Source: Xylophilus sp. Leaf220 (GTDB lineage: Bacteria; Pseudomonadota; Gammaproteobacteria; Burkholderiales; Burkholderiaceae_C). From it: 64,000 nt of DNA. The notes below the pieces were generated by a model that worked only from the letters and a program-made list of their open reading frames with translations, was not told where the DNA came from and did not search any database. Positions 62,888 to 64,000 of this stretch are shown in pieces (position 1 is the first letter of the stretch; each line of letters starts with the position of its first letter). The translations under genes and the position numbers were made by a program. The DNA is taken from the NCBI RefSeq assembly GCF_001421705.1, contig NZ_LMKO01000012.1, forward strand, positions 64,547 through 128,546, given 5' to 3'.

Positions 62888-63883
62888 TCATGCCCGAAAG
62901 TCCGACAGGCTCGGCAGATGCAGGCCGTCCACCGTGATGCCCTGCGCCGCATGCACCGCCCGCAGCACCGCGAGCGCCGTCGCCTCGGCCGCCATCGCGC
63001 CCAGCACGATCCGGTCGGGCACGTCGGTCGCCCGGCCGGTCGACAGTGCGAACAGCGTATCGCCGTCGGAGACGGTGTGCACCGGGTTGATGGTGCGGGC
63101 CAGGCCGTCGTGCGCCGACTGCGCCAGCCGCTGGGCCTGCGCCTTGGTGAGCGGCGCGTCGGTCGCGACCACGCCGATGGTGGTGTTGGTGCCGGCGATC
63201 AGCGGCCGCGGCGGGTCGCCGGCCAGCAGGGCGCGGCGGGTGTCGTGCAGGCGGCGGCCGTCGGGGCTGCGCGCACCGGCGACGGGCAGGCCGGTGGCGG
63301 GATCGACCACGTCGCCCAGCGCATTCACCGCGACCAGCGCACCCACCGTCGTACCGCCCACCGTGACCGATGCGGTGCCCACGCCGCCCTTCATCGCGCG
63401 GCCGATGCCGAAGAGCTTGCCCACCGCCGCCCCGGCGCCGGCGCCCACGTTGCCTTCGGCCGGCCGCCGTGCCGACGCGGCGGCGCAGGCCGCGTAACCT
63501 GCCGCACCGTCGGGCCGGACCCGCATGTCGCCGACCAGCAGGTCGAACAGCACCGCCGCCGGCACGATGGGCACCCGGCCGACGCCCACCGGCAGGCCGT
63601 GGCCATGCGCTTCCAGCCAGCGCATCACGCCGCCCGCCGCATCGAGCCCGTAGGCGCTGCCGCCGGCCAGCAGGATCGCATGGACCTGCTCCACCAGGTT
63701 GCCGGGCGCGAGCAGGTCGGTCTCGCGCGTGCCGGGGGCTGCGCCGCGCACGTCGACGCCGGCCACCGCGCCTTCGGGCACCAGCACCACGGTGCAGCCG
63801 GTGGGCCGCAGGTCCGAGGTCCAGTGGCCGACGGAGATGCCGGGCACGTCGGTGATCGCGCCGGGAAGGTGGGCTGTAGACAT
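62888..63883 (-). CDS. P1-family (S58, DmpA/NylC-type) autoprocessing peptidase/amidase
   Basis: 331 residues. The family start TDVPGISVGHWTSDLRPTGC, the GSAYGLDAAGGVMRWLEAHG stretch and VVDPATGLPVAG are clear. These enzymes self-cleave to create an N-terminal nucleophile; the site here is AGTNTTIGVVATDAPL, so cleavage would fall between Asn233 and Thr234, leaving Thr as nucleophile as in the nylon oligomer hydrolase NylC rather than Ser as in DmpA. Substrates may be beta-aminopeptides, D-amino acid amides or cyclic/linear amides; none is indicated by neighbours. There is no signal peptide. It ends the window's annotated genes. Confidence 0.88.
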   Translation of the reverse strand: MSTAHLPGAITDVPGISVGHWTSDLRPTGCTVVLVPEGAVAGVDVRGAAPGTRETDLLAPGNLVEQVHAILLAGGSAYGLDAAGGVMRWLEAHGHGLPVGVGRVPIVPAAVLFDLLVGDMRVRPDGAAGYAACAAASARRPAEGNVGAGAGAAVGKLFGIGRAMKGGVGTASVTVGGTTVGALVAVNALGDVVDPATGLPVAGARSPDGRRLHDTRRALLAGDPPRPLIAGTNTTIGVVATDAPLTKAQAQRLAQSAHDGLARTINPVHTVSDGDTLFALSTGRATDVPDRIVLGAMAAEATALAVLRAVHAAQGITVDGLHLPSLSDFRA

Positions 63884-63959
63884 CCGCGGATTATCGGCAG
63901 GCCCCGCAGCGGGCCGGTACCGCGTGCCATCGATCGGCGCAGCCCCGCAAAGGTCCGAT

Positions 63960-64000
63960 GCTATGGTTTCGATAGCTGGAGGCCGGCGTTGTGAGCCGGC
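63960..64000 (+). repeat. Dispersed repeat copy R10 (cut by window end)
   Basis: Head GCTATGGTTTCGATAGC (63960-63976), then GCCGGC, loop GTTGTGA, GCCGGC running to the last base. It lies upstream of the P1 peptidase gene; its right end is outside the window. Confidence 0.75.

Overview
The window is high-GC, gene-dense bacterial chromosome. It looks like Burkholderiales, most likely Comamonadaceae (Variovorax/Acidovorax/Xylophilus-like). The signs are the gene order purD-hemF-nadD-rsfS-rlmH-maf-rng, a Bug-type solute receptor, an IPTL-CTERM surface protein, and a dispersed repeat whose 17-nt head begins GCTA and ends TAGC. This placement rests on recall of such genomes and was not checked by alignment. 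There are no rRNA genes, integrases, transposases or CRISPR arrays; one tRNA (Gly, CCC) is present.

Layout. 1-2210: the 3' part of a Cys/Met-metabolism PLP enzyme, overlapped by a membrane diguanylate cyclase. 2238-10137: nucleobase salvage, namely cytosine deaminase (codA), a complete BMP-type nucleoside/purine ABC importer (receptor, double ATPase, two permeases) and upp, all on the minus strand; a small orphan gene on the plus strand sits between codA and the importer. 10389-14252: a PaoABC-type molybdenum aldehyde oxidoreductase operon. 14414-15931: a HerA/YjgR-like ATPase. 16244-23379: a YebC-family regulator, then a tightly coupled housekeeping operon for purine, heme and NAD synthesis, ribosome silencing, 23S rRNA methylation, Maf and RNase G. 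23627-28318: msbA divergent from tolB-pal-cpoB (envelope). 28335-29171: tcdA (tRNA ct6A).

29263-35383 is a sugar-acid type catabolic cluster: LacI regulator, IlvD/Edd dehydratase, Bug receptor, RraA-family protein, 2-hydroxyacid dehydrogenase. Two matching LacI-type operators sit before the regulator and before the dehydratase. 35449-42129 is cell-surface: a roughly 1,150-residue DUF11-repeat IPTL-CTERM protein divergent from a five-repeat lipoprotein across an AT-rich spacer, then tRNA-Gly and a phytase-like esterase lipoprotein. 42217-51776: an OprB-type porin, a CzcCBA-type heavy-metal RND efflux operon and its adjacent two-component system. 52146-63883: PAP2 phosphatase, Fe-dependent alcohol dehydrogenase, alaS, RhlE-type helicase with a very long glycine-rich tail, ettA, a DUF1631 protein and a P1 (DmpA/NylC-type) peptidase.

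The most interesting non-gene signal is a ten-copy repeat family: a 17-nt head, usually followed by a GC-rich hairpin. Nine copies lie between genes and one head is inside nadD coding sequence. Other items worth a second look are a terminator-like hairpin inside the start of cpoB, a compositionally odd block in alaS, perfect inverted repeats just upstream of paoA and upp, and a histone-H1-like tail on RsfS. No wholly unfamiliar multi-gene system was found.
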